NCBI RefSeq assembly: GCF_900107455.1
Contig: NZ_FNQB01000004.1
Span: forward strand, 568,193 to 632,192
Source: Asanoa ishikariensis
GTDB taxonomy: Bacteria > Actinomycetota > Actinomycetes > Mycobacteriales > Micromonosporaceae
Reading direction: 5' to 3'
DNA: 64,000 nucleotides
Part shown: piece after piece, positions 9,418 through 16,854 of the stretch
Numbering within the stretch: position 1 is the stretch's first letter
How the letters are laid out: each line of letters starts with the position of its first letter
Notes under the pieces: model-generated
The model's input: only the letters and a program-made list of their open reading frames with translations
Told to the model about the DNA's origin: nothing
The model's database searches: none
Translations under genes and position numbers: made by a program

Positions 9418-9461
9418 TGTCCTTAGCGCACAGTGCCCAACCGCCTTGGCACTGGATGCAC
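9418..9461. repeat. 44-bp repeat, copy 1
   Basis: This 44-base segment, which includes TTAGCGCACAGTGCCCAACC and ends CTGGATGCAC, matches 10058-10101 at 40 of 44 positions by eye. Both copies follow a GTCCAGGT/ACCTGGAC hairpin in the same orientation, so hairpin and element seem to be parts of one duplicated unit; the second copy has about 120 extra bases between the two parts. Confidence 0.75.
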
Positions 9462-9465
9462 CAGG

Positions 9466-9513
9466 TCAGCGGCGGGTCGTGCCGAAGCGGCGCTGATACG
9501 CGGACGGGCTGAC
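9466..9513 (-). pseudogene. 3' remnant of a GlxA-type AraC regulator
   Basis: On the minus strand this encodes VSPSAYQRRFGTTRR followed by a TGA stop. It is almost identical to the C-terminus of the intact DJ-1/AraC regulator at 12876-13826 (ISPSAYQRRFGTTRR). Only about 15 codons survive; sequence upstream of them on that strand is unrelated plus-strand AraC debris. It is a relic of a second regulator of that type. Confidence 0.7.
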
Positions 9514-9521
9514 GGTGTGGG

Positions 9522-9823
9522 CCTCTCCCTCGTCCGGTCGGGGGCCGCCAAGGCGTCGTGGGGCGAGAACCGGGCGGCCTACCGCGTGGGCGACTCCACC
9601 TCAACGACTCGTCGCGACCGTACGAGATCTGGACGGGGCAAGGGCCGCACCTCGGCGGTGGGTGTGCCTTGGTGCGCTGTTCTCCGCACTTCCTGACCGA
9701 CCTGGTCGCCGACACCAGCGTGTACGGGCCGGCCGACGGGCCACGGCTCGGGACCGTGCTGGTCGCGCGTTCCGTGCCGCGTACGGCATGCCACCCTCGG
9801 AGTGCCGCCGCGCGAACGTCTAG
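9522..9823 (+). pseudogene. Rearranged fragment of AraC regulator gene
   Basis: Three blocks of DNA align collinearly with the intact AraC gene at 6542-7528: 9522-9664 with about 6789-6932, 9671-9766 with about 7016-7112, and 9766-9818 with about 7431-7483. The intervening parts, including most of the HTH domain, are missing, and a lost T in the first block breaks the frame. The stop TAG is at 9821-9823. The start and N-terminal third are also gone. This is a decayed paralogue, not a working gene. Confidence 0.8.
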
Positions 9824-9848
9824 CGGCGGTGCCTTCGGCGCTGCCGAG

Positions 9849-9876
9849 GTCCAGGTTGCCCCGTGCCGACCTGGAC
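9849..9876. repeat. Hairpin, copy 2 of duplicated element
   Basis: The inverted repeat GTCCAGGT (9849-9856) and ACCTGGAC (9869-9876) encloses a 12-base loop. Both the hairpin and its flank (ACCTGGACGACG, CCGTGC, GCGCACC) repeat the unit at 9330-9380, about 520 bases away. Confidence 0.65.
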
Positions 9877-10057
9877 GACGACCGTGCCGTGCGCACCGCC
9901 GCCACGCGCCCACCACGGCAGCCGTGCGTCCGCGCCGGTGATCACCGTTAGCGCGGCCCCGGTGACAGCGGCGGAGATGACCGCGTTCGTCATCCTCATC
10001 GACTCTCCCGTGGTGGTGCGGCCTGACGTCGACAACGGTGCCGGGCCGCCGACCGAA

Positions 10058-10101
10058 TGTCGTTAGCGCACAGTGCCCAACCGGCTTTGCCCTGGATGCA
10101 C
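10058..10101. repeat. 44-bp repeat, copy 2
   Basis: Second copy of the element at 9418-9461, same orientation, four mismatches. It ends about 115 bases before the start of the toxin-like gene and may lie in its promoter region. Confidence 0.75.
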
Positions 10102-10216
10102 TGAACTACCGATCTTTCCCCCGGACCGGACAAGTCGGCCCGGCGGGACAGCGGGCCAATCATGAACCCCAATACGCTCACCCCTGCTCTGGTCATCGAA
10201 GCATGGGGGGACGTCG

Positions 10217-12394
10217 ATGAAATTCAAGAGACGGATGCGGCATGCGCTCGCCGCGGTCGTCGTCGCGGCCGTTGCCGCGCAGGCCTTCGCGACACCGGTC
10301 CAGGCCGGCCCGAAGTCCTGGGAAGCCGAGGTCGCGAAGATCCCGACAACGGCGTACACCCGCGACGCCCTGACGTCGATCACCGAGTCGCTGAATGCGC
10401 TGATCCCGCATCTCGGCAACGGGCCTGGGCAGGCCCGCGTCGACGCCGTGCTGGCCGACGTGGAGACCGCCTACTTCGACGGTGCGCGCCTGAAGGGCAC
10501 GGCCGAGGGCGATCCCGCCTTCGACAACCTCAAGCAGCTCGCGACGTTCCTCAAGAGCCGGATGGGCGGCGCCAGCGCGCCCAACGGCGACGCGGAGCTG
10601 GCCCACCTGGCCGCCCTGGTCGAGACGCTGACGGCCACCCGCCTGCTCGCCGATGCCGCGATCCAGGACGCCGAGGCGACGATCGGCCCGTTCCGGGCCA
10701 GCCCGCCGCCCGGCCCGTCGCCGCCGGGTCTGGCCGCGGCGTTCGCCGACCTCGACGCCGCGCGCGGCGACCTGGCCAAGGCCGACGACATGCTGCGCAA
10801 GGCCAACCCCGCGCCGGCGACTGTCAACGCCGGCCGGGCCTGGCAGCAGGGGTTCAACGTCCTGACCCGGCTCGGCATCACCTACGAGGGCGACCACGAC
10901 GCCGACGGACTGGTCGACGTCGTCGAGCTGCGGTTCGGGGCCAGCCCGCTGCTGGTCGACTCCGACGGTGACGGGCTCACCGACAAGACCGAGATCGAGC
11001 AGCTCGCCACGGACACCCGGCCGAACAATCCGGACTCCGACGGCGACGGCGTCAACGACGGCGCGGAGGACACCGACGGCGACGGCCTGACCAACCTTCG
11101 TGAGCAGGAGCTGGGCACGAAGCTGACCGACCCGGACACCGACGGTGACGGCCTCGCCGACGGCGCCGAGGTCGAGCGCGGTCGCGACCCGCTCGTGGCC
11201 GACAACCCGCCGCCGCCCGTCAGCGAGCCGACGTCGCCGGTGCAGACCACGCCGACCGACGTCGACACCGACGGCGACGGCATCGCGGACACCACCGAGC
11301 GCGACGACTCCGAGACCGATCCCGCGAACCCCGACACCGACGGTGACGGCCTCAGCGACGGGATCGAGATCGGTGAGCACCTGACGAACCCGCTCGCCGC
11401 CGACACCGACGGTGACGGGCTCGCCGACGCGTACGAGCTGGCGCACGCCGAGGACCAGGGCCTGGATCCGCTCACCCCGGACGAGCGGGTCAGCAAGTGG
11501 ACCTACGTGACCGACTTCGTGGTCGGTCTGATCGCCGGTGACTTCTCGCCCAAGGACTCGATGGCGTGGCTGGCGGGCTACCTGTGCTCCGGCGGGCTGA
11601 GCCTGATCCCGGTGGTGGGCTGGGTCCTGGGCGGCCTGGCCGACCTGCGCGACACCGTCGCCGGGCTGATCAACCAGGACTGGGTCGGCGCCGGGCTGAG
11701 CGTCATGGGCCTCGTGCCATACGTCGGTGACGCCATCGCGATCCCGGGCAAGGCCGCGAAGTTCGTGGCCCGCTACTTGCACCGGCTCGACAAGGTCATC
11801 CATTTCGTCGCCAAGTACGACAAGATCCCGGACAGCGCCAAAGAGGTGACGTTCCGGCTGATCCTGCTCGGCAACTACGGCCGGCTGACCGGCGCGGGCT
11901 TCTCGCGCGAGGTCATCCTCCGGCTGGCCCGCCGGGCCGACAACAGCCTGGGGCGGCTCGCCGACGCGTTGACCACCGCGGTCACGCCACCGCCGTCACC
12001 GATCCCGTGGATCCGGGGCGCGGACCGCGGCGAGGACTACTTCGCCGACGTGCTGATGAACGGCGTGCCGGGTCTGCGCAACAACGCGGGCCGCATCGAG
12101 ACCCCGGGCGTGCCGAGGCCGGGTTCCGCCCGTGAGCCGGACTTCCTGGAGACCGGCCCGCCGCGCAAACTGCACGAGGTGAAGACCGGCAAGCCGTATC
12201 CCGGCCACTATCTCAAGCAGTGCGACCAGGACCGGCATCTGCTCGACATCGGGGAGGTGGCCGAGGCGACCTGGCACTTCCTGCCGCACGCCAACGGCTC
12301 GCTCGACATCCCGCAGGACCTGCTGGACTGCCTGCGGCGCAACCGGATCCCCTACAAGATCTACGCCTCGATAGATCGCGTCTTCTGGCCGTGA
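10217..12394 (+). CDS. Secreted TSP3-repeat protein with C-terminal nuclease-like toxin domain
   Basis: 725 residues. A Sec signal peptide (cleavage likely after VQA) is followed by a helical region to about residue 215, then thrombospondin type-3-like calcium-binding repeats (about 223-415, many DTDGDGLADG and DSDGDG units). A hydrophobic glycine-rich segment (about 449-515, LIPVVGWVLGGLADL and GLVPYVGDA) resembles the pre-toxin regions of polymorphic toxins. The C-terminus (about 600-725) has a PD-(D/E)xK pattern: E606, D642 in EPDF, and E654-V-K656 in HEVKTGK. I infer a secreted or surface-associated nuclease toxin. GGGGGGA precedes the ATG, and a terminator-like hairpin follows the stop. 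The small gene downstream is a candidate immunity protein. Confidence 0.75.
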   Translation: MKFKRRMRHALAAVVVAAVAAQAFATPVQAGPKSWEAEVAKIPTTAYTRDALTSITESLNALIPHLGNGPGQARVDAVLADVETAYFDGARLKGTAEGDPAFDNLKQLATFLKSRMGGASAPNGDAELAHLAALVETLTATRLLADAAIQDAEATIGPFRASPPPGPSPPGLAAAFADLDAARGDLAKADDMLRKANPAPATVNAGRAWQQGFNVLTRLGITYEGDHDADGLVDVVELRFGASPLLVDSDGDGLTDKTEIEQLATDTRPNNPDSDGDGVNDGAEDTDGDGLTNLREQELGTKLTDPDTDGDGLADGAEVERGRDPLVADNPPPPVSEPTSPVQTTPTDVDTDGDGIADTTERDDSETDPANPDTDGDGLSDGIEIGEHLTNPLAADTDGDGLADAYELAHAEDQGLDPLTPDERVSKWTYVTDFVVGLIAGDFSPKDSMAWLAGYLCSGGLSLIPVVGWVLGGLADLRDTVAGLINQDWVGAGLSVMGLVPYVGDAIAIPGKAAKFVARYLHRLDKVIHFVAKYDKIPDSAKEVTFRLILLGNYGRLTGAGFSREVILRLARRADNSLGRLADALTTAVTPPPSPIPWIRGADRGEDYFADVLMNGVPGLRNNAGRIETPGVPRPGSAREPDFLETGPPRKLHEVKTGKPYPGHYLKQCDQDRHLLDIGEVAEATWHFLPHANGSLDIPQDLLDCLRRNRIPYKIYASIDRVFWP

Positions 12395-12403
12395 CCCGTC
12401 GCT

Positions 12404-12433
12404 CTGGAGCCCGGCGGCGACGCCGGGCTCCAG
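12404..12433 (+). terminator. Intrinsic terminator-like hairpin after toxin gene
   Basis: A perfect 13-bp stem (CTGGAGCCCGGCG at 12404-12416, its complement at 12421-12433) with a 4-base loop, 9 bases after the toxin-like gene stop. There is no U-tract, as is common in high-GC actinobacteria. It would limit read-through into the next gene. Confidence 0.7.
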
Positions 12434-12442
12434 ACCTGGAGC

Positions 12443-12456
12443 TAGTTTGGATCCCA
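12443..12456 (+). promoter_or_regulatory. Possible leaderless promoter for the small downstream gene
   Basis: TAGTTT at 12443-12448 fits a -10 element (TANNNT) and sits 7 bases before the ATG at 12456, the arrangement of leaderless transcripts. No clear -35 was seen, since that position falls in the hairpin. Tentative. Confidence 0.4.
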
Positions 12457-12875
12457 TGAGCTGGTTGCGACGCTCCCGCCCGGCCTACGCGGTCGACGGT
12501 GTCGAGCCCGCGCGCATCGACGGCTGGGACGTGTTCGAGGGCGACGCGCTGGCCGGGCGGTCCGTGGTCGCCGAGGCCGTGGCGCGCCTGCCGCAGGACC
12601 CCGCGCTGGCGGACCTGCCGGCCTACCTGTCGGTGTCCACGAAGGACGGCGGCGAGTGGACGCTCAGCTTCGACGACGGCATGCTGGTCGTCTTCGGCCT
12701 GTCCCGTCCCGGCAGCGACGTGTTCGAGCAGGCGCTCACGGCCGTGCCCTGGACCGAGGTGGTCGAGCGGGTCGACCGCGAGGTCTTCCTGTTCACCACC
12801 ACCGAGCCGCTGGCCGCCGACGTGGTGCTGGCCCACTGCCTCGACGTCTGCGGCGAGGTCTTCCGCACGCCCTAG
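12456..12875 (+). CDS. Small cytosolic protein, candidate immunity partner
   Basis: 139 residues from the ATG at 12456 (MSWLRRSRPAYAVDGVEPA); an in-frame ATG at 12447 would add three residues. There is no signal peptide or membrane segment. The protein is acidic and Val/Ala/Asp-rich, with DGGEWTLSFDDGMLVVFGL in its centre. I do not recognise the family. Position directly downstream of a putative secreted nuclease toxin, small size, acidity and cytosolic nature are what is expected of an immunity protein, but this is inference from context. Its stop meets the stop of the convergent GlxA-type regulator gene. Confidence 0.65.
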   Translation: MSWLRRSRPAYAVDGVEPARIDGWDVFEGDALAGRSVVAEAVARLPQDPALADLPAYLSVSTKDGGEWTLSFDDGMLVVFGLSRPGSDVFEQALTAVPWTEVVERVDREVFLFTTTEPLAADVVLAHCLDVCGEVFRTP

Positions 12876-13826
12876 TCAACGGCGGGTCGTGCCGAACCGC
12901 CGCTGGTACGCGGACGGGCTGATCGACAGCCGTCGGGCGAAGACCCGCCGCATGCTCTCGTAGCTCGGGAAACCGGCCATGGTCGCCGCCTGGGTCGCGG
13001 TGTAGCCCTGGTCGAGCAGCGTGCGGGCCAGGTCGAACCTGATGCTCTCCACGTAGCGGGCCGGGGTGGTCGACAGCTCGTCGTGGAAGAGCCGGTTCAG
13101 GTGCCGGGTGCTGACGTTGAGGTGTTTCGCGAGCTCACCCAGTGAGTGCTCGCCCTGCGGGTTCGCGCTGACCAGGTCCGTGACCTTGCGGAGGGTCGGC
13201 GAGCGTGGCGGCGGCCCTTGCAGTGGCGCCGAGAACTGGGACTGGCCGCCCGTCCGCTGCATGTAGACCACCAACCTGCGGGCCACCTCGCGGGCCACGT
13301 CGGCGCCGAGGTCGTCCTCGACGAGGGCCAGCGCCAGGTCGATCCCGGCCGTCACACCCGCCGAGGTGTACGTGGTGCCGTCGCGCACGTAGATCGCGTC
13401 GGGCTCGACCTGGCACGTCGGGCACCGGAGGGCGAGCTCGTGCGTGACCTTCCAGTGCGTGGTCGCCCGCTTGCCGTCGAGCATGCCCGCGGCGGCGAGG
13501 ATGAACGCACCGGTGCAGACCGACGCGATCCGGTCGGCCACCGGCACGCGCACGGCGTCCACGAGGTCGGCCGGGACCCGGGCACGCGGGTAGCGGTCGG
13601 AACCGGGCACCAGCAACGTATCGAAGGCCGACTGGACGGAGACGCCGCCGTCGACCGACATCCGGAACCCGAGGTTCGACGTGACCTCCGCGCCGGTGGG
13701 CGACAGCAGCACGATCGTGTAGTCGGCCCCGAACCGGTTGGCCTCCTTGAACACCTCCGCGGGACCGGCGATGTCCAGCATCGTCACTCCGTCGTAGACG
13801 AGGATCGCGACGCGATGGCTGGACAC
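12876..13826 (-). CDS. GlxA-family regulator (DJ-1/PfpI plus AraC HTH)
   Basis: 316 residues. The N-terminal class I glutamine-amidotransferase-like domain (about 5-180) carries the nucleophile-elbow-like SVCTGAFILAAAG. The C-terminal AraC HTH (about 220-310) includes LGELAKHLNVSTRHLNRLF and MAGFPSYESMRRVFARRLSISPSAYQRRFG. The start is GTG at 13824-13826. It is divergent from the HD-hydrolase, oxidoreductase and glycosyltransferase genes, which it may control. A relic of a second regulator with the same C-terminus lies at 9466-9513. Confidence 0.92.
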   Translation of the reverse strand: MSSHRVAILVYDGVTMLDIAGPAEVFKEANRFGADYTIVLLSPTGAEVTSNLGFRMSVDGGVSVQSAFDTLLVPGSDRYPRARVPADLVDAVRVPVADRIASVCTGAFILAAAGMLDGKRATTHWKVTHELALRCPTCQVEPDAIYVRDGTTYTSAGVTAGIDLALALVEDDLGADVAREVARRLVVYMQRTGGQSQFSAPLQGPPPRSPTLRKVTDLVSANPQGEHSLGELAKHLNVSTRHLNRLFHDELSTTPARYVESIRFDLARTLLDQGYTATQAATMAGFPSYESMRRVFARRLSISPSAYQRRFGTTRR

Positions 13827-13975
13827 CGTTCATTCGTAACACACCGTAATGAGCCGGGATTTCGCCCTGTCCGGATGCGAGGGGTTCCTGGCCGGAGAAA
13901 GGCAGCGCTGCCGCCGGCCGGGTGGGCAGCATGGAAGCCGAGCACACGTACCTTTCTCGGGGGAGTCACAAGGTA

Positions 13976-14614
13976 ATGGCTGAGGTCATCGCGGGAATTG
14001 AGATTCCTGAGACAGCCGCGGTCGCGGAAGCGACCACGCACATCCGGGAGACGACCGCACCGGTCATCTACCACCACTCGCGGCGGGTCTACTTCTTCGC
14101 CCAGCTCTTCGCACAACGCCTCGGACTGAAACCGGACCCGGAGCTGCTCTACGTCGCGTCGCTGTTCCACGACTACGGGCTGCTGACGCCGTTCTCGGCG
14201 GTCGAACAGCGCTTCGAGGTCGACGGTGCGGACCACGCGAGCACGTTCCTCCTCGACCGGGACTTCTCCGCCGCCGCCGCGCGGACCGTCTGGGAGGCGA
14301 TCGCGCTGCACACCACGCCAGGCATCCCCGGCCGGATGGGTCCGGAGATCGCGACGACCCAGCTCGGCGTGATGACCGACGTCATCGGCGCGGGTCTGGA
14401 CGGGCTCGAGCAGGACCGGGTGGACGAGATCCTCGCCGCCCACCCGCGCGGGGACTTCAAGAACGAGTTCCTGCGGATGCAGGTCGACGGGATGAGGAAC
14501 CGCCCCGACACCACGATCGGCACCTTCAACGCCGACCTGCTGGAGCACTTCGTCCCCGGCTACCAGAGTCCGTCATTGGTCGACCTCACCATCCGTTCGC
14601 CCTGGCCGAGCTGA
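13976..14614 (+). CDS. HD-domain hydrolase, cyanamide hydratase-like
   Basis: 212 residues from the ATG at 13976, placed just after AAGG and where family similarity begins (MAEVIAGIEIPETA). The HD pattern is visible: HHSRRVYFF, then FHDYGL, and later EAIALHTTPG. Proteins of this group are metal-dependent hydrolases or hydratases of small molecules, with cyanamide hydratase and related enzymes as the named relatives; the substrate here is unknown. Upstream in-frame ATG codons at 13931 and earlier have weaker context. It is the first gene of a rightward group. Confidence 0.85.
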   Translation: MAEVIAGIEIPETAAVAEATTHIRETTAPVIYHHSRRVYFFAQLFAQRLGLKPDPELLYVASLFHDYGLLTPFSAVEQRFEVDGADHASTFLLDRDFSAAAARTVWEAIALHTTPGIPGRMGPEIATTQLGVMTDVIGAGLDGLEQDRVDEILAAHPRGDFKNEFLRMQVDGMRNRPDTTIGTFNADLLEHFVPGYQSPSLVDLTIRSPWPS

Positions 14615-14626
14615 GAGGACACGAAC

Positions 14627-15544
14627 ATGCGAGCAATCACCGTGCGAGACCGGGACGCGGGCGTCGGCGGCCTCACCCTGACCGACATGCCGCACCCGCA
14701 CGCCGCGGAGAACGACGTCATCGTGCGCGTACACGCCGCCGGGTTCACTCCTGGCGAGCTCGACTGGCCGGCGACGTGGACCGACCGCGCCGGCCACGAC
14801 CGCACACCGACCATCCCCGGGCACGAGCTGTCCGGCGTCGTGGCCGAGCTCGGCTACGGCACCACCGGCCTGTCCGTGGGCCAGCGGGTGTTCGGGATGA
14901 CCGACTGGGCCCGCAACGGGTCCCTGGCCGAGTTCACCGCGGTGGAGGCGCGCAACCTCGCGCCCCTCCCGGCCGACATCGACCACACCGTGGCCGCCGC
15001 GCTGCCCATCTCCGGGCTGACCGCGTGGCAGGGACTGTTCGACCACGCCCACCTCACGACCGGCCAGCGGGTCCTCGTCCACGGCGCCGCGGGCGGCGTC
15101 GGCTCGATCGCCGTCCAACTCGCCCGCGAGGTCGGTGCCCACGTGATCGGCACCGGCCGGGCCGCCGCCCGTGACGCCGTGCTCGGCCTCGGCGCACAGT
15201 CCTTCGTGGACCTCGGCGCTGACTGGGAGGGCGTCGGCGAGGTGGACGTGGTGTTCGACGTCATCGGCGGCGACATCCTCGCGCGGTCGACCGCGCTGGT
15301 CGGCCCCGGCGGCACCGTCGTCACGATCGCCGAGCCACCCACCGTGCGGCCCAAGGACGGGCGGGCGGTGTTCTTCGTGGTCGAACCCGATCGGGCCCGG
15401 CTGGCCGACCTGGCCGAGCGCGTCCGGGCCGGCCGGCTCACGCCCGTCGTGGGTGCCGTGCGACCACTGGCCGAGACCGGCGACGCGTTCGACCGCCGGC
15501 ACCACGCCGCCGGCAAGACGATCATCAAGGTGGCCGACGAGTGA
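14627..15544 (+). CDS. NADP-dependent quinone-reductase-like oxidoreductase
   Basis: 305 residues of the zinc-independent medium-chain dehydrogenase family: a GroES-like N-terminus (about 25-110, with IPGHELSGVVAE) and a Rossmann domain (HGAAGGVGSIAVQLAREVGAHVIG). The catalytic-zinc cysteine is absent, as in quinone oxidoreductases, which reduce quinones or enones with NADPH. It starts 12 bases after the HD gene, preceded by GAGAGGA. Its stop overlaps the glycosyltransferase GTG start. Confidence 0.9.
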   Translation: MRAITVRDRDAGVGGLTLTDMPHPHAAENDVIVRVHAAGFTPGELDWPATWTDRAGHDRTPTIPGHELSGVVAELGYGTTGLSVGQRVFGMTDWARNGSLAEFTAVEARNLAPLPADIDHTVAAALPISGLTAWQGLFDHAHLTTGQRVLVHGAAGGVGSIAVQLAREVGAHVIGTGRAAARDAVLGLGAQSFVDLGADWEGVGEVDVVFDVIGGDILARSTALVGPGGTVVTIAEPPTVRPKDGRAVFFVVEPDRARLADLAERVRAGRLTPVVGAVRPLAETGDAFDRRHHAAGKTIIKVADE

Positions 15545-16749
15545 GCAAGATAGTTGTCTGCGCGACCCCGTTCCAGGGCCACGTGACCCCGGTCCTGACC
15601 GTCGCGGCGGACCTGGTCGGGCGCGGCCACGAGGTGGTCGTCTACACCGGATCCCGGTTCGCGGACCGGGTCGCGGCGATCGGGGCGCGATTCGCGCCGC
15701 TGCCGCCGGACGCCGACCTCGACGACCGCGAGCTCGACAGCCGCTATCCGGTGCGGGCTACGCTCCCGCCGGGACCAGCCCAGCTCTCCTTCGACTTCGA
15801 GACCTTCTTCGTCGGCCAGCTACCCGCGCAGCTATGCGGCCTGCGGGAGTTGCTGGCGACGTTCCCCGCGGACGTGGTGATCGGTGAGCTCGGGTTCTGG
15901 TCGATTCCGGCACTGAGCCTGACCATGGCGCGGGAAGAACGCCCGACGCTGGTGACGCTGGGCGTGGTGCCGCTGCTGTTCCAGAACGAGGAGCCGCCCG
16001 CGCTCGCCCACCTCCAAAGGTTCGCCGAGGCGACGCTCGAGTCGTTGGGGGCGTCGTTGTCCGGCTTCGCGCTCAGCGCGCCGTTCCGGCACACGGACCA
16101 CTACCTGCAGCTGACCGTGCCCAGCTTCGAGTACCCCCGCGACGGCCTGCCGGCGCACATCCGGTTCGTCGGTGCGCTGCCACCGCACGCCGGTGGTCAG
16201 TTCGACGAGCCGTCGTGGTGGCCCGAGCTGTCGGCCGGGCGGCCGGTCGTGGTCGTCACGCAGGGCACGGTCGCCAGGACGGACCTGACCGAACTGGTCG
16301 TCCCGACGGTGCTGGCCCTCGCGGACCAGGACGTCCTGGTGGTCGGCGCCACCGCCGGCGAGGACGGGCCGGACCGGGTGCGCCGCGCGCTCGGCGTGGT
16401 GCCGGACAACCTGCGGCTGGCCGGCTTCGTGCCGTTCGACCGGCTGCTCCCGCACGCCGACGTGCTGGTCACCAACGGCGGCTACGGCGGGGTACAAACC
16501 GCCCTGTACTACGGAGTTCCGCTGGTGGTCGCCGGTGCCAGCGAGGACAAGCCCGAGGTGGCGGCCCGCGTCGCGTGGAGCGGCACCGGCGTCGACCTGC
16601 GCACCGGCCGGCCGGAGGCGGCGGACCTGCGCGTCGCGGTGCGGACGGTGCTGGACGACCCCGGCTACCACGACCGGGCCGGAATCATGGCCAAGGAGAT
16701 CAGCCGGTACGACCCGTTCGAGGCGATCGCCGAGATTGTCGCGCGCTGA
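15541..16749 (+). CDS. UDP-glycosyltransferase, MGT/GT1 family
   Basis: 402 residues with the GT-B architecture of macrolide or flavonoid-type glycosyltransferases: an acceptor-side N-terminal half (CATPFQGHVTPVLTVAADLVGRGHEVVVYTG split around residues 5-40) and a donor-binding C-terminal half (LPHADVLVTNGGYGGVQTALYYGVPLVV). It transfers sugar from a nucleotide donor to an unknown small molecule; GT1 members also inactivate macrolides. The GTG start overlaps the oxidoreductase stop by 4 bp, so the three genes are probably one operon beside the GlxA-type regulator. Confidence 0.9.
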   Translation: MSKIVVCATPFQGHVTPVLTVAADLVGRGHEVVVYTGSRFADRVAAIGARFAPLPPDADLDDRELDSRYPVRATLPPGPAQLSFDFETFFVGQLPAQLCGLRELLATFPADVVIGELGFWSIPALSLTMAREERPTLVTLGVVPLLFQNEEPPALAHLQRFAEATLESLGASLSGFALSAPFRHTDHYLQLTVPSFEYPRDGLPAHIRFVGALPPHAGGQFDEPSWWPELSAGRPVVVVTQGTVARTDLTELVVPTVLALADQDVLVVGATAGEDGPDRVRRALGVVPDNLRLAGFVPFDRLLPHADVLVTNGGYGGVQTALYYGVPLVVAGASEDKPEVAARVAWSGTGVDLRTGRPEAADLRVAVRTVLDDPGYHDRAGIMAKEISRYDPFEAIAEIVAR

Positions 16750-16854
16750 TCACGGCGCGGTCTCGAAAGGACGGACAATTTCCCTGACGCCGGAGCGCGG
16801 TTAGGGTGACCACATGCACCGCGCCAGCCGGACGCGCGTGGGTCGCGGCCCACG

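Larger units (their letters stand above)
9275..10216. other. Degenerate intergenic region with gene remnants and repeats
   Basis: This stretch of about 940 bases holds no intact gene. It contains two copies of a small repeat (a hairpin plus a conserved 44-bp element), the last codons of a GlxA-type AraC gene on the minus strand, and a rearranged plus-strand fragment of the AraC gene found intact at 6542-7528. No transposase or terminal inverted repeats were seen. Short open frames exist but none resembles a protein. The 3' end must carry the promoter of the toxin-like gene starting at 10217, which has a GGGGGGA ribosome-binding site. Confidence 0.75.

Noticed and set aside
9275-10216. Insertion sequence or integron remnant
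   Set aside because: No transposase-like coding, no terminal inverted repeats and no target duplications were found; the debris is from AraC-type regulators.
10880-11440. Short direct repeats (GACACCGACGGTGACGG type) that could suggest a CRISPR-like array
   Set aside because: They encode the DTDGDG calcium-binding repeats in a continuous frame and have no unique spacers of constant length.
10193-11803. A 536-codon minus-strand open frame with repeated GVGVxG-type segments
   Set aside because: It is the reverse of the TSP3 repeat region; the repetition comes from the sense gene.
13976-16749. A small biosynthetic gene cluster (HD hydrolase, oxidoreductase, glycosyltransferase)
   Set aside because: There is no scaffold-forming enzyme; a detoxification or modification operon beside a GlxA regulator explains it better.
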